From Kalaharituber pfeilii (lineage: Eukaryota; Ascomycota; Pezizomycetes; Pezizales; Pezizaceae), in assembly GCA_015179045.1 (NCBI GenBank), contig WHUZ01000063.1, positions 1 to 64,000 on the forward strand: a DNA stretch of 64,000 nucleotides, written 5' to 3'. Position 1 is the stretch's first letter; each line of letters starts with the position of its first letter. The translations under genes were made by a program, and so were the position numbers. The notes under the pieces were generated by a model. It worked only from the letters and a program-made list of their open reading frames with translations. It made no database searches and had not been told where the DNA came from. This document shows positions 23,742-33,904 of this stretch, piece after piece.

Positions 23742-24543
23742 GGCTTGTGTGTAGCTAACACCTACTTCCTTAAGACAATGAGCTTCTGTAAGGATCTTTT
23801 AGTAGTTTTAGTCCAATACCAAATGCTCAAAATATTTGATGGGATTTTCAGCTATCTTATGAGTATGATTGAGTTCGTTTACTCCAAGTAGCCACTCTTT
23901 TTGCGTGCTGCCATCGTTGAGTTTTCTAGCCTTCTTTAGTAACATATATACCTCCCATTTGCAGCCTAGGTATCGATGCTAACTCGAGCTCAATAATTAA
24001 CCTATAACCTCTATATTAGGTATCAATTTGACTTACCAATACCTGCTACTAGCAAGCTTTTTCTCTGGCCCATCTTGACTAATACTACCAGTAGCTTTAT
24101 ATTCCTTTTGGGTCACAGCAGTACCTGTTAACCCATGCCGGTCATGAGGAGCATCCTCATAGTGAGCATATCGTGTGGTTGAAGAGGATAGGGGCGGCTG
24201 AGTCGGATAAGTGCAGGTGCGGGGAGGTGCAAACCGGGAGCACCTCGCTTTCCGATGCAGAAACCAGAAGAACCGTCCAGAAGGCTTTGAGAGGTGGGGC
24301 GACATGGAAAAGAATTGGAAGAGAAAGGCGGAGAATGGGGAGGAGTATGACGTTTTGGAGAATTTCTTCGCTGGGGTCAAGTTCTAGAAGGTAGGAGAAT
24401 GCGGGGTCAAGTTCTAGAAGCTAGGAGAGCGGGGGCGACGGCGCGTGGGGGCCATGTATGTAGAGAGTTAGTTTAGCCTGTCTCCGGGCTATGAGGGCTT
24501 GCCCAGGGACCCTGCCATGGCCAAGTGCTACAAGCGGGGTTAT

Positions 24544-24578
<35 letters not shown>

Positions 24579-24790
24579 TAGTGAGCATATCTGTACCAGA
24601 TCCTGCCAGACTGCTCTGAACCACTTGCTACTGAGATCAAGAAGCCTTGTGAAAATGCATAGGCCTGCAATTAGGTCTTTGTAACACCCGAGTTGAGCCC
24701 ATAACTTTCACCCTTCTTCGGTTTTTTCAAATATGTAGCTGGTATAATGGCAATAATCTCACGGGCACGTAGGAAAGATGCAGTAGACAT
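23742..24790 (-). pseudogene. MULE A transposase, N-terminal FAR1-like part
   Basis: The minus strand starts MSTASFLRAREIIA at 24790 and aligns with copy B from 56029. It continues YAFSQGFLISVASGSEQSGRI, a FAR1-like zinc DNA-binding segment, then after the short LINE insertion ..YAHYEDAPHDRHGL and KKLASSRYW. A probable intron with GTAAGTC follows. Stops and TA substitutions are frequent. At KKLAS it lacks the extra T that shifts copy B's frame. Confidence 0.65.
24173..24578 (+). mobile_element. 5'-truncated L-A LINE, 3' end only
   Basis: The TSD TAGTGAGCATATC (24160-24172, 24579-24591) is perfect. The insertion contains the C-terminal ORF2 knuckle region (KRIGAAESDKCRCGEVQTG, then a frameshift), a 30-bp duplication at the stop codon (GGGGTCAAGTTCTAGAAG at 24373 and 24403), the type-2 hairpin tail and a long A-run. 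It interrupts the FAR1-like exon of MULE A. Confidence 0.85.
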
Positions 24791-25026
24791 TGTTATAGAG
24801 CATTGTGTGAGATAAAGTAATTTGAACTGAACTGTATAAGGCAGTGTGAGATGTACTATAGCATTCAACTTTTTTAATGAGATTTTATGATTTCAATTTA
24901 TTTCTGCACTCTAAGTATGAGTTGTATATACTAGTAGCTTAGCAGTTGCTTTAGATATATATATAGTTTAGTGTTACTTATCTCGCCTTCTATCCAGTCG
25001 GAAAGTGACTGGACAGAGACATTCTG

Positions 25027-25062
25027 CGAGTAATAATATGAAAAAAAAAAAAAAAAAAAATT
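25027..25062 (+). repeat. Remnant of a type-1 LINE tail
   Basis: CGAGTAATAATATG followed by about 20 A is the end of the type-1 tail (normally GCATGCGAGTAATGA plus A). It directly precedes repeat E, as a type-1 tail also does in repeat E copy 2 (43354). Confidence 0.5.
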
Positions 25063-26585
25063 CTAAGGTAGAAGGGCATCAGGCTCTATAACTTAAATGT
25101 TTTTAAATTTTTATTTCTATATTTTTGTTAATCAGGGACCAATGTTACAGGCATAATCGTTCTCATGCTATAATACTATCTTGTTGAAGTGTCATCAAAA
25201 GGTACTACCAACTATAAGATCTATTAGTCGAGTATTTAGCTAACTCGATACTAGTTAGGCTAGTGGTAGTGGAGCTTTCTCGGTTAAGAAGTAAGTAGCT
25301 ACTAAGATTAGCAATCTTGGTTACTAACTCTTCCAGTAGTTCCTGTTGTACTAATTCTTTACTTATACGATAACCTTTTCCTATTTTTAGTATTGGTCTT
25401 TGCATAGCAATTGGAGTTATGATGGTATTTTTAGATAGAGGCTTGCATTAGTGGTTACAAGCTCTCGTATTTGCTGTCTTAGAATTTATTGTAAGGGTTG
25501 GTCAAAAAGAAAGGCTGTCACTTAGTATTTTTCAGAATCTGGCTTGATCCCCAGAATCCTTTCGAGCTAAATTTGTTAATAGCTTCGAAGAACTATATTT
25601 TGTATAAATAGGGGGCCTGACCCACTGGAGTTAGAAGGGCAAGGACCCGGAACTCAACCCTAACAGATATAAAGCTTTCTTACTATCTTAACTACTTTAT
25701 TCTTCGTGACTTATATTTAATTATATTTCGCGACGCACTTAGTTACTTAGTAAACGGCTTACTCCAACGTACCCCGTAGCGTAACAACCAAAATGGCGTC
25801 TTTAGAGCGTTAGACGACACTCATCTTCACCACCGTCTTCAGGCCATTGCACTCTGTGATGTCCATTTTCCTGGACTCTTGGATTTCTCCCTCATCCAAC
25901 ACTTGTAAAGACATCTACTCAAAACCATTAGTTGCAATGCCATATACTTGTGTAGAGAGTTTGTCACATCATCTGCGCCATGCATAGATGCATGCAACCA
26001 TGGTATTTAAGGAGCTGATTTGGGCGAACTCAATTCTTCCCTCTACCTTCACTTCAATAATATTCAGGAGTGATAGCAGACTCGGTTTCTGAAGTGCTAC
26101 GTCCGCTCGGCATGTTGTTGCAACATTAAGGAGACATACTGCAAAATCTAACTTGATCCCGATGGTATAGTCAAGTCGCCCAAAGTAGGTTACACACCTT
26201 TACTACCCAGAGTGGAGAGGTTAATAGTAGTTTGGCAGCGCCAGGAGGGTGTTAGGAGCCATCAACTCTGCTGAAGCCTAGACCCTTGCGGAAAGTATAC
26301 TCATTGGTATACCCATCCTTCTCATTTGACTCAATCAGTTAGTGCACCTCTTATCACGCGAGGCAGGATAAAGGGAATGGAGCTGCATATACTAAGATAC
26401 TGATGTACTCTAAGAATATAGCATCAATAATGGATCGACACATAGCTTCACTGGGATACCTTTTCCTGTGAATATAGAGCCATCAGAAGCGCTCTATGTA
26501 TCGACATAGTCTATGCCTTCTTACGTGCTCTTACAGCTCTTCTGGGGGTTTCTCTAGAAATGCCTTGGTGTTCAAAGTTCCGAAA
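25063..26585 (-). pseudogene. Repeat E copy 1: possible PD-(D/E)XK-like protein remnant
   Basis: This duplicates 43355-44745. On the minus strand the better-preserved copy 2 reads a long frame including LLSLLHIIEVKVEGGIGF and VYGIATNGFEQMFLRLSDEG. The hydrophobic-rich strand followed by IEVK resembles the E-x-K motif of PD-(D/E)XK nucleases, several families of which are common in fungi, but I cannot show the other catalytic residues. Copy 1 is more RIP-mutated and carries a solo LTR at 25143-25786. A fungal repeat gene of another type is possible. Confidence 0.35.
25143..25786 (+). repeat. Solo LTR, 644 bp, in repeat E copy 1
   Basis: It runs TGTTACAGG to GCGTAACA with a perfect TSD ACCAA (25138-25142, 25787-25791) and a TATA box (TTGTATAAATAGG) near 25613. 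The empty site exists in repeat E copy 2 at about 43430 (GGACCAAAATGG). The minus-strand open frame at 25205-25405 lies inside the LTR and is not considered a gene. Confidence 0.85.
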
Positions 26586-27245
26586 GTTTCTATATAATAT
26601 TACAGAAGCCTCTAGATTATATTTCTGAAGTTTCATAGCTTAAGACTACAGCATTCATGTATAGTGCATTAAGGAATATGCATTACCTAATTGGGTATAT
26701 ATAGATGGATATTCCTATTGATTTCTACTTTCTGTCAATACCTATACCTATAAGTTACTCAAGATATATTCTCCTATATGTAGAGTTATATTCTAGAGCA
26801 TTTTGAACATGCCTCATATTTTTAGAAATAGTTACAGACTGAATATCAAAATTCACTTCTAGCAGCAAAAATATATGTATGGATATTGGCTCACCACTTG
26901 TTCTATATGTATCCAATCATCATGAAACATTCCAGATCTCTTGAATACATACTATAGAAGGTATATACACTTGCTCAAGGTCCTCAATAGCCATCTTGCC
27001 ATTTTACACCTGCATAGGGTTCAGATGCCTAATTGGGCAACTACCACCATAGAGTATCATTCAAAATTTCCAATTGGCTAACTGAGGTGCGGAAGTTACT
27101 TTGCTATATCTCTCCAAGCTGTATGTGCAATTTGGTTATCTTCTATGAAGATTTGGCCTTACAGGAGGCTATTGTTTTTATTCCGGAAGTGCTCCGGATC
27201 CCGGTAATGCGCCGGATCCCGGTCAGTGACGTTATGACAGTAGAG
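26586..27245. other. AT-rich spacer, unassigned
   Basis: No gene is recognised. A short direct duplication CCGGATCCCGGT occurs twice near 27190-27220, just before a LINE fragment. Confidence 0.35.
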
Positions 27246-27249
27246 ATAT

Positions 27250-27515
27250 AAGATGGGAAGGGACGACTCACCCGAGTGTAGATGGTATGGAAAAGCTATC
27301 GAGAACTTTCAACACATCATGAATGGGTGCGAGGCGTGGAAGAAGAGACTACCGGGAGGGGAGGAGGGGCTGAAGAGGCCAGCAAGCGAGCAAGGGGGGA
27401 AAGGGGCGATACTGGGGGAGGTGTTGGAATGGCCGGTGGGGTAGTTCCTGAATTTTCTTTTCCATCTCATTCACATATTTTACTATCTTTACATGTAATT
27501 AACTTCTCGCAATAG
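27250..27515 (+). pseudogene. 3' end of a LINE ORF2 (family L-C)
   Basis: The plus strand encodes MGRDDSPECRWYGKAIENF and HIMNGCEAWKK, ending ILGEVLEWPVG-stop. This matches the C-terminal zinc-knuckle region of the L-C LINEs at 27907 and 37792 (CRWCGKAPENWEHIRNDC), with the second Cys changed to Tyr. No hairpin tail is attached, since a putative LTR follows at 27516. Confidence 0.65.
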
Positions 27516-27820
27516 TGTCATGGTCTACCCGCGAAGGGGATATCCACCCGCACTGGCCTGTAAAGCTGCGAGTGACAATTCGGTCTGATCAACCGATAGC
27601 TACAGTCTGGCAGTGAAACACGGGTTGGGCACGGATGTGTATCACAAGGAACGTCGGCATGGTCAGAGCGTAGCGACAGCCACCGGACGGACCTCTAGGA
27701 GCAAAGCCACCGAATGGACCTCCAGGAGCAGAGCCACCGGATGGACCTCTGAATGAGGCGAGGCAGTGGCTGAGGGATGCCTATAGATAGAGCATCGTGA
27801 TATCATAGCATAGAGAGACA
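27516..27820 (+). repeat. Putative solo LTR with internal 27-bp tandem repeats
   Basis: It starts TGTCATGG and ends GAGAGACA (TGTC/GACA ends), flanked by ATAG on both sides. Three 27-bp units beginning GCCACCG lie at 27679-27705, 27706-27732 and 27733-27757 (last one incomplete). Only one copy is in the window, so the LTR call rests on the ends and the 4-bp duplication. Confidence 0.45.
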
Positions 27821-27879
27821 ATAGAAGGAAGGCACGCCGGATTGACTATAAGAAGGGCCAGCTAGAGCTGCCCTGTCGA

Positions 27880-28737
27880 AAAGGAAATAACTAAACTGCT
27901 CGTCCCCTATTCCTTCCCCGCCCATTCCAAAATCTCCATCAAGTTCGTTTCTTTGTCAGCCTGTCTTATTCCCTCCGCCCCCTTCGTGGTCTTTCTTTGC
28001 CATATTTGGCAGTCGTTTCTTATGTGCTCCCAGTTCTCCGGCGCCTTGCCACACCACCTGCATTCCGGAGAGGTGGCCTTTCCTATCTTGAATCTCCACT
28101 CCTTCAATCCCTTGTTGCCTAGTATCCCTGCCAGGGTGGCCAGAGTCCGGCGGTGGTCTAGTCTGTTGAGTGGACGGTAGTTCAGGTCAGCTTGGTTACT
28201 CTCCGCGGCTCGGGAGGCTTTGTATTCCTGTCTCATGCCTGCTTCCGTGATGATTTCGTTTTGGCATTGTAGGGCGGTGCCGATTTTGGCCGCTCTGTCC
28301 GCCTCTGTGTTGCCTTTTACCCCTTTGTGGCTTTTCACCCAGATGATCGCGAGGTCCAGGTCTCCCCTTTCCACCCTCTCTTCCCACTGTCTTCTTGCTT
28401 CGCTGGAGGCTCCGTCGGCGGTGGGTTCCCCTCTGGCTATCTTCTGGAGTCTTGCGATCGCCGTTTGTGAGTCCGTAACTATCATGGTCTCCCCTGATAG
28501 TTGTAGGGCCTTGCTGATGGCTATAAGCTCGCCGTCGTTTACCGTGCTTCTTCTTCCTAGGTAGTGGGATTGTGCGGCGTGGGATTGTGTGGTGTGGATG
28601 TATACCCCGGCTCCCGTTAAGCCTTCTATCCTGCTTCCGTCCGTGTAGGCTCCCTCCCACCCTTCGTCTGTTTCTCTCTGTATGATGGCTTCCCACTCTT
28701 CCTTGCTCAGGTCGCTTGGGTGTGTGGGGAAGCTGAA
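27880..28737 (-). pseudogene. LINE ORF2 3' part (family L-C): RNase H and zinc knuckle
   Basis: The open frame on the minus strand ends at 27907. RNase H residues are visible: GAYTDGSRI (first Asp), VNDGELIAI (Glu), VTDSQTAI (Asp), WVKSHKGVKGNTEADRAA (His and last Asp). The knuckle CRWCGKAPENWEHIRNDC and the end ILEWAGKE-stop follow. The frame from about 28738 upward is antisense to the neighbouring half-LINE, so the LINE is 5'-truncated there, head to head with that element. It lacks a hairpin tail and poly(A) at its left end. Confidence 0.8.
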
Positions 28738-29409
28738 CGACTTGGAGGCAAAGAAGATCATCTCAGCACCCCTGATCGACACCCCAAAGACCACAGGCGG
28801 CGAGCCTACCACAACACTGAAATCACTGACTCCCGCTCCTACTTACTCCTTCCCCCCGCTCACAGAATTCACCCCCAAGCTACCCCCAGAACCCACCTCT
28901 ACACCCCAAAGCCAGCACACATGCCCCAACCAGCCCCAACATCACCACCGCGAAATACGGCATTGTCGTCTATAACATAGCCCTAAAGAAAGACTTGTGG
29001 AACGTCAGGAGATGGTTGGAGGCTGCCAACAAAGACATTAGAAAGACCCTAGGTATCAGATGGCTGCGGAGAAAGGCAATCTTAGTGGAGAAAGGCAATC
29101 TTAGTGGAGGAAGGTAAAAAGACTAGCTCTACAGTGGTATGCTTGGAGATACAGAAGGAAATTCGGAAAGTCAAGCTCGGAGGAAGGTGGTTGCGGACGA
29201 GCATGTATGAGCCAGACAGTGAAAGGAGATAGGCAGGTCCTAGCACACGACTCTTGGATTTGACATTCCACCCGCATCATGTATGAGCACCGTGGGTATC
29301 ACATGTACCTATCTTTGAATTTTTCCTTTACTTTTGATATAAACCCTCGCCATAGCCCATAGGGCGGCATGCGAGCATGGATATAAAAAAAAAAAAAAAA
29401 AAAAAAAAA
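28738..29409 (+). mobile_element. Half-LINE (ORF1 domain plus type-1 tail)
   Basis: It starts in an ORF1-like frame (DLEAKKIISAPLIDTPKT), then a Pro/Thr-rich linker (to about 28960). A conserved domain follows: VYNIALKKDLWNVRRWLEA, then IRWLRRK (28970-29090), then KVKLGGRWL. A short AGGAAAGGCAATCTTAGTGG-type duplication near 29075-29115 shifts the frame. After the stop it passes directly into an AT-rich 3' UTR, the type-1 hairpin (CTCGCCATAGCCCATAGGGC) and about 27 A. ORF2 is absent. Related copies are at 43919, 49120-60303, 57430 and 61656. Confidence 0.7.
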
Positions 29410-29493
29410 TCGACGCCTCTCGGGCATCTCGGTTTCTATACCCTACATTTGGTCAGAACATGTTTTAGTAGGTAAGTAAGAATACACTATATA

Positions 29494-29727
29494 ATTTAGC
29501 AGGTTCAGCAAGCAATTTATTATACAAACTAAGTAGCAATTTGGTAGATAAGTTACAAAGTACAACATACCAGTTCAGCATGTAGTTGGACAAACGATTC
29601 AGCAAGTAATTTGGTAAAGGATTCAGTAGGCTCTTTAGCGGGGAATTTAGCAGAAGATTTAGCAGCCAATTCAACAAGCGATTCAGTAGGCCATTCACCA
29701 GGTGATTCAGCAAGTGATTCAGATCAG
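29494..29727. repeat. Degenerate 12-bp minisatellite
   Basis: Units resemble GATTCAGCAGGT (for example GATTCAGTAGGC, GATTTAGCAGCC, CATTCACCAGGT, GATTCAGCAAGT), clearest at 29590-29727 and fading leftwards. The period is a multiple of three, so both strands stay open. The minus strand reads a four-residue repeat (LLNR/LLNW/LLNH), the plus strand Asp/Ser-rich sequence. I see no promoter or family, so I treat it as a tandem repeat rather than a gene. Confidence 0.6.
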
Positions 29728-29938
29728 GGTATCTATCAGCAGGAAAACCCTCCACAATTCTATAGTAATCATAGACAATATGCGAGGGAAGTAGGGCATC
29801 GTACGTTCAGAAACACTCTGTATAGGAATTCTATATAAATGTATCCTAAGACATCAATGAAAATATCATTCCGCAAGTAATAGACCACAGTATGTTTTTG
29901 GGTAAATCAAAATGTCAGATGCGAAGAATAATCTTCCC

Positions 29939-29997
29939 ATCGCCATAGCCCGTAGGGCGGCAAGCGATTAATGATATAAAAAAAAAAAAAAAAAAAA
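29939..29997 (+). mobile_element. Tail-only LINE insertion, type 1 (about 58 bp)
   Basis: The sequence is only ATCGCCATAGCCCGTAGGGC, the rest of the type-1 hairpin, and an A-run, flanked by the TSD GAATAATCTTCCC (left copy ends at 29938; right copy 29998-30010). Confidence 0.85.
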
Positions 29998-30026
29998 GAA
30001 TAATCTTCCCTTCACCACCCCAGAAA

Positions 30027-30084
30027 GCCCTGCCATGGCGAACAGCCGCTTGCGGGGTCACGTGACAAAAAAAAAAAAAAAAAA
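30027..30084 (+). mobile_element. Tail-only LINE insertion, type 2 (58 bp)
   Basis: It consists of GCCCTGCCATGGCGAACAGC, the rest of the type-2 hairpin, GTCACGTGAC and A-run. The TSD is CCACCCCAGAAA / CCGCCCCAGAAA (30015-30026, 30085-30096), one transition apart. Confidence 0.8.
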
Positions 30085-30239
30085 CCGCCCCAGAAAATCG
30101 CATACAACACCCTATTGTGGTTGCTGGGACATTCGCTCTGCCGGACGCTCAGATTTTGGTGAGAAATGAGCATCGTTTCGTGTGGTGGGTCCCATTGTGA
30201 TGAATTACAATATAGCACTATGTTTATCTCATAGATAGG

Positions 30240-30598
30240 GCCAGCAGCGTACGAGTGCGGGAAACACCAAACAGCAGATCACATAGCCTTCAACTGCAAA
30301 GTAAGGGAGTATCCGGAAGGGTGGAAGAAGTGGGAGGATCTGGAAGGGAGGGATTGGAGAGAGGAAAGCGAAAGCGGGTATTGCATAGATGTTCTGGCGG
30401 AGTTCTTCAGGTCTATCAGGGTGTGATATATAAAGAGGTGGAAGGTCAGGAGGTGGGGAAGAGGGAGTTGAAGGATAATTTAGTCATGTATTTAGAGAAG
30501 TTTTGCTTTTTGCTTGCCTCCGAGCAATGAGGGCACGAACCCAGAGGCCCTGCCATAGCGAACAGCTGTAAGCGGGATTACATGATATAAAAAATAAA
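30240..30598 (+). pseudogene. 5'-truncated LINE (type-2 tail), ORF2 C-terminus
   Basis: It encodes AYECGKHQTADHIAFNC, then VREYPEGWKKWEDLEGRD and LAEFFRSIRV-stop, matching the C-terminal knuckle of the LINE at 33905-36640 (CECGERQTADHLAFRC). A type-2 tail (GCCCTGCCATAGCGAACAGC) and a mixed A-run follow. TSD: CTCATA on both sides at best, weak. Confidence 0.7.
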
Positions 30599-30764
30599 AA
30601 AGGAAAAAAGCTCATAAACAGTTACTATAGCTTAAATGAGTGTAGGGTCATAACCGAGTATATTAAGTACATACATATGTAGGTGCATAAAAGTTCTTTC
30701 ACGTTCTCCACTCAACTGGGTCTTCGTGGCTATACTGTGTTCCTCACAAACCTCACGTGCTCCT

Positions 30765-30822
30765 TTTTTTTTTTTTTTTTTTTATCACGTGACCCCGCTT
30801 GTAGCTGTTCGCCATGGCAGGG
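30765..30822 (-). mobile_element. Tail-only LINE insertion, type 2 (58 bp)
   Basis: A poly-T run followed by the complement of the type-2 tail (ends GCCATGGCAGGG), bounded by the perfect 13-bp TSD CTCACGTGCTCCT (30752-30764, 30823-30835). Confidence 0.88.
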
Positions 30823-31021
30823 CTCACGTGCTCCTCGCGAACAACCTAGTCGGTTCGTGAACATATCAATATTCGTTGCTAGGCTAGAACAGTCCCGACA
30901 ACTTTAAAGGCTATATGTATCAATTGGTCCCACTCTTCGTCCAGAGCCTCAGGTTAGTGCGGCTCTCCCGGCAAATCATTGTTCGTTCCACATCTTGCAC
31001 CGCTCTAATAGAGGATTTCAA

Positions 31022-31212
31022 CAAACATGGCGGAAATATTGGAAATGGGCGGGGGAGGAATAGGACGGTTCAATTTTTCTTTACTCTTTCATTATCGATT
31101 TTTCTTTACTCTTTCATTATCATTTTTCCATCATACCACTGTAACTAAACATCGCCATAGCCCATAGGGCGGCATGCGATTAATGAAATAAAAAAAAAAA
31201 AAAAAAAAAAAA
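31022..31212 (+). mobile_element. Short L-C LINE 3' insertion
   Basis: About 190 bp starting within the end of ORF2 (ACATGGCGGAAATATTGG, cf. NMAEILDWAG in the LINE at 37653), a 3' UTR with two copies of TTTTTCTTTACTCTTTCATTA, the type-1 hairpin tail and A-run. TSD AATAGAGGATTTCA on both sides (about 31008-31021 and after 31211). Confidence 0.8.
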
Positions 31213-31341
31213 TAGAGGATTTCAGAGTTCCTTAGTCAACAAAGCATCCTGCATATGATATATCAACAGCATCGGGAATAGCAACAACACTCACCCATTC
31301 CGCCGTAGGTCCACGGACAGAGAGGTCAGCCCCAAGTAATC

Positions 31342-33457
31342 TCATTGCAAATATATATCAACTTCATGGCGCTCATAATCATTGCAATCCGACCAATGCT
31401 CAGGTATGCCCCTTGAACCTGATGAGGGCTTGAATGGCAACCACATATCATCAGAATCTGTAGTCCAACACAATGATGTCACCAGTCGGAGAAAGAGTGG
31501 AGGGCGAGAGACGGGGGTCCCAGGTTGTGGGCTAATTGTAGATCTTGTTTCAGGACAAGCCAAATTCGGCAATTCGCTGCACACTAGTATCAGATGGTCA
31601 ACCCCACCTTGTGGTGGTTTCCCACGATTCGTATATTCTGAACTGGCGGCGTGCACCCTGGTTACGTCCACTACCACATAAGGCTGTTCAGGTAAAATGT
31701 CGACCATTGTCCGGGCTTCGGCAGTTGTAAAATTCAAGCGGGTCTCACATAGGTCCCCGTCGCGCCCTGCAGCTCTGACTAGCAAATAGCTTGGAAGGCC
31801 GGTATCGTTCAACACCATCTGTAACTCACATTTACTGTACAAAAGGGCGTTGGAGATTCGTAGAGGGCAGCTGAAGCGTGGAGGAACACTGCCTACTACG
31901 TTGTAATCTGGAAACTTCATAAGTTGGTCCCAGCTTGGGTACCAGTACCTTGGCGAAGGTGACGGGAAAAGGCGTAGTAATTGTCGTATCACCGTCTGAA
32001 ACCTTCCAAATTCCACTCGCTCCACTAGACCTTGGTAGCATTGCATGCCGGTTGAGGAGCCAAAGGTGCTTATGAATTTCTCCCAGGCCACATCGGAGTC
32101 TCGGAGTCTGTATATACAGGTACCAAGTCAGAGGCGATAAAGAATACGATACCTGCTACTTTATCAGTAGGGTTAGAGGCACACCGCCCCTGCATTTCAC
32201 GGATGAGTTTTCCAATATCCATTTCATGCCGTGATTGCCCTAATGCTAGTTGCACTTTTTGTTCGAGTGTGGTCCCAGTATCAATCTGTATAATGTAAGA
32301 TCTGAGCAAACTTTACAGGGATGTCGTATATGGGTAAGATTATTGGGATATATACGAACCTGGCATTCCCATGGATTGATTTCTGGGCACTGCACACCTG
32401 CAACCAACATCAAACTAGGAGCTTTTGTTTCCTGAAGTGTCCAAGCTCTTCTCAGCCAATGCCTGGGATGATCCCAACCAACTGGTTGAAATGGCCTCCC
32501 AAGCCCACTCAGGTACACTATGACATTCCAAGCCTGGTGATAGATCATGCCGATTGTTGGTACATCTGTTTGCCACTCTTCGAGTCTGTCTTGTTCCCTT
32601 ATCGAGGCTACATCTGGACTGATGGGACTTTGAAGGTCCGAAACAGGCTGTATTTGCTGGCGCAGACAAAGAACATCAAGCCATGTAAACCGCAAGTTGT
32701 GCGCTACGAGCTCCTGACGGATACTCTCGATGCTCACGCCACGAGGTAATGGTATAGGCCACATGTTGTGGTTAACATTGCTCCAGATATACTCCATCTC
32801 GTCATTAACTACCCAAGCGTGCGAGACAGGAGTAATTGTCGGGAATTCAAGATGTTCATGATGTCGTGGAAACCACGTTGTTGGAACCACTCTGTTAGCG
32901 CAAAGGTCCCAAACTCTCCTTGGGCGAGTATCAGAAGCAGCGAAATTGATGTCAACAACTTTGACACCATGGGGACCCACTACAACTGAACGTACAAGGG
33001 GCGGAGCTAGGATATCATCAATTCGCTCAAGACCATTGTTGGGTGCATCAAGTTCACGTAAATCGTTCAACCAGTCAATACCCATATAAGAGCCCAAGGT
33101 TTCTCTGCTGGTAAATGCTGCAATCCAGGCATGCACATCTCCAAAGCTGCAATTGTCCTTAATGAAGTAAGAAAACCACTGATAGTAAACTTGGAAGTTG
33201 CCCTCATTGCCCACAACGCGTGTACCCCAAAACTCTTTTATCCGGGCATGGAGCTCCTCAAGGGAAAAGCTGCCCACCTTGATGTTACTCTCTTCTTCTG
33301 TAAGTACAATCGCAGGGTCGCCAAAGGGAGTATCGACCGCGATTTGTTTGAGCTGATTGGCATCAGCAATCCAACATGTACCCTTTGCGGATGGTTTTGG
33401 CCCCTGCACAAAACCGGTGACGACGAGGCGTCCTTTTTCAGGACAAACAAGTTGCAT
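31342..33457 (-). pseudogene. HET-domain (heterokaryon incompatibility) gene, frameshifted
   Basis: The first exon (33457 to 32360) begins MQLVCPEKGRLVVTGFVQG and contains a HET domain: ITPVSHAW, LRFTWLDVLCLRQ (about 32663-32700), then IYHQAWNVIVYLSGLG and WLRRAWTLQETKAPSLMLV. A 74-nt intron (32359-32286, GT..CAG) joins PWECQ to IDTGTTLEQKVQLALG in phase. At 32093-32108 the octamer TCGGAGTC is tandemly duplicated and shifts the frame; without it VYTDSDVAWEKF reads straight into the last 240 codons, ending at 31342. HET proteins trigger cell death when incompatible hyphae fuse. Sequence is GC-normal, not RIP-mutated, so the lesion is recent. Confidence 0.8.
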
Positions 33458-33892
33458 AATTCCGAGTCGGTATTATTGTGTTTGGTGTCACTGAATATAC
33501 TGAGTCTGAGTTTGTAGCTGAAGCGGAATCAGTCGGGAGCTGTAATTAATCTGATAACCTATAGCTTTCGTAGAAGCTCCACCTAATCGATTGCAAATGG
33601 CAAAAGAGCTGGTTTAGAGGATATGATTTACTGCCGCGCATGCATGAGGTTCGTTGTTTACTTCCGAGCGGAAACTGAAGACACCTCAGGAGGGGTGCGG
33701 TGCTTGCGGGACAGAGTATACACAACTGACCAACACGACTTCGCCAAGCTTCCACACGTGGTTGCGACCGCAATCGGGTCCGGGAACGAGTCGTGTCTGA
33801 TAGTGTAGGCCGGCGGGAAGTCATCCACGGTACTTCAGTGCTACTTAGAATAATAAATCGAGCAAATTATGCAGCCCCACGTACTCATGCGT
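33458..33892. other. Upstream region of the HET pseudogene, nothing assigned
   Basis: Likely the 5' flank of the HET gene. A minus-strand open frame of 92 codons (33546-33824) is basic and low in family-like features; I do not call it. Confidence 0.35.
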
Positions 33893-33904
33893 TGCGGAGA
33901 ATGG

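Larger units (their letters stand above)
13070..25026 (-). mobile_element. MULE transposon copy A, split by nested insertions
   Basis: Both ends carry the same terminal inverted repeat of about 115 bp as MULE copy B (49288-59622): it begins (C/T)(A/G)GAATGTCTCTGTC and includes AAGTGACGCTAAAC and a TATATATATA run. Inside, the minus strand holds a MULE transposase pseudogene. Insertions are repeat B (13194-15168), a full LINE (16546-23728) and a short LINE (24173-24578). About 500 bp of the transposase 3' end seen in copy B is missing at the repeat B junction. Flanking 9-mers do not match, so a TSD is not demonstrated. Heavily RIP-mutated. Confidence 0.75.

Noticed and set aside
13061..25035. 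Target duplication of MULE A
   Set aside because: The flanking 9-mers GTATTGATG and CGAGTAATA do not match, even allowing RIP transitions; the element may have been rearranged.
25205..25405. Minus-strand open frame of 66 codons
   Set aside because: It lies wholly inside the solo LTR at 25143-25786 and shows no family motif.
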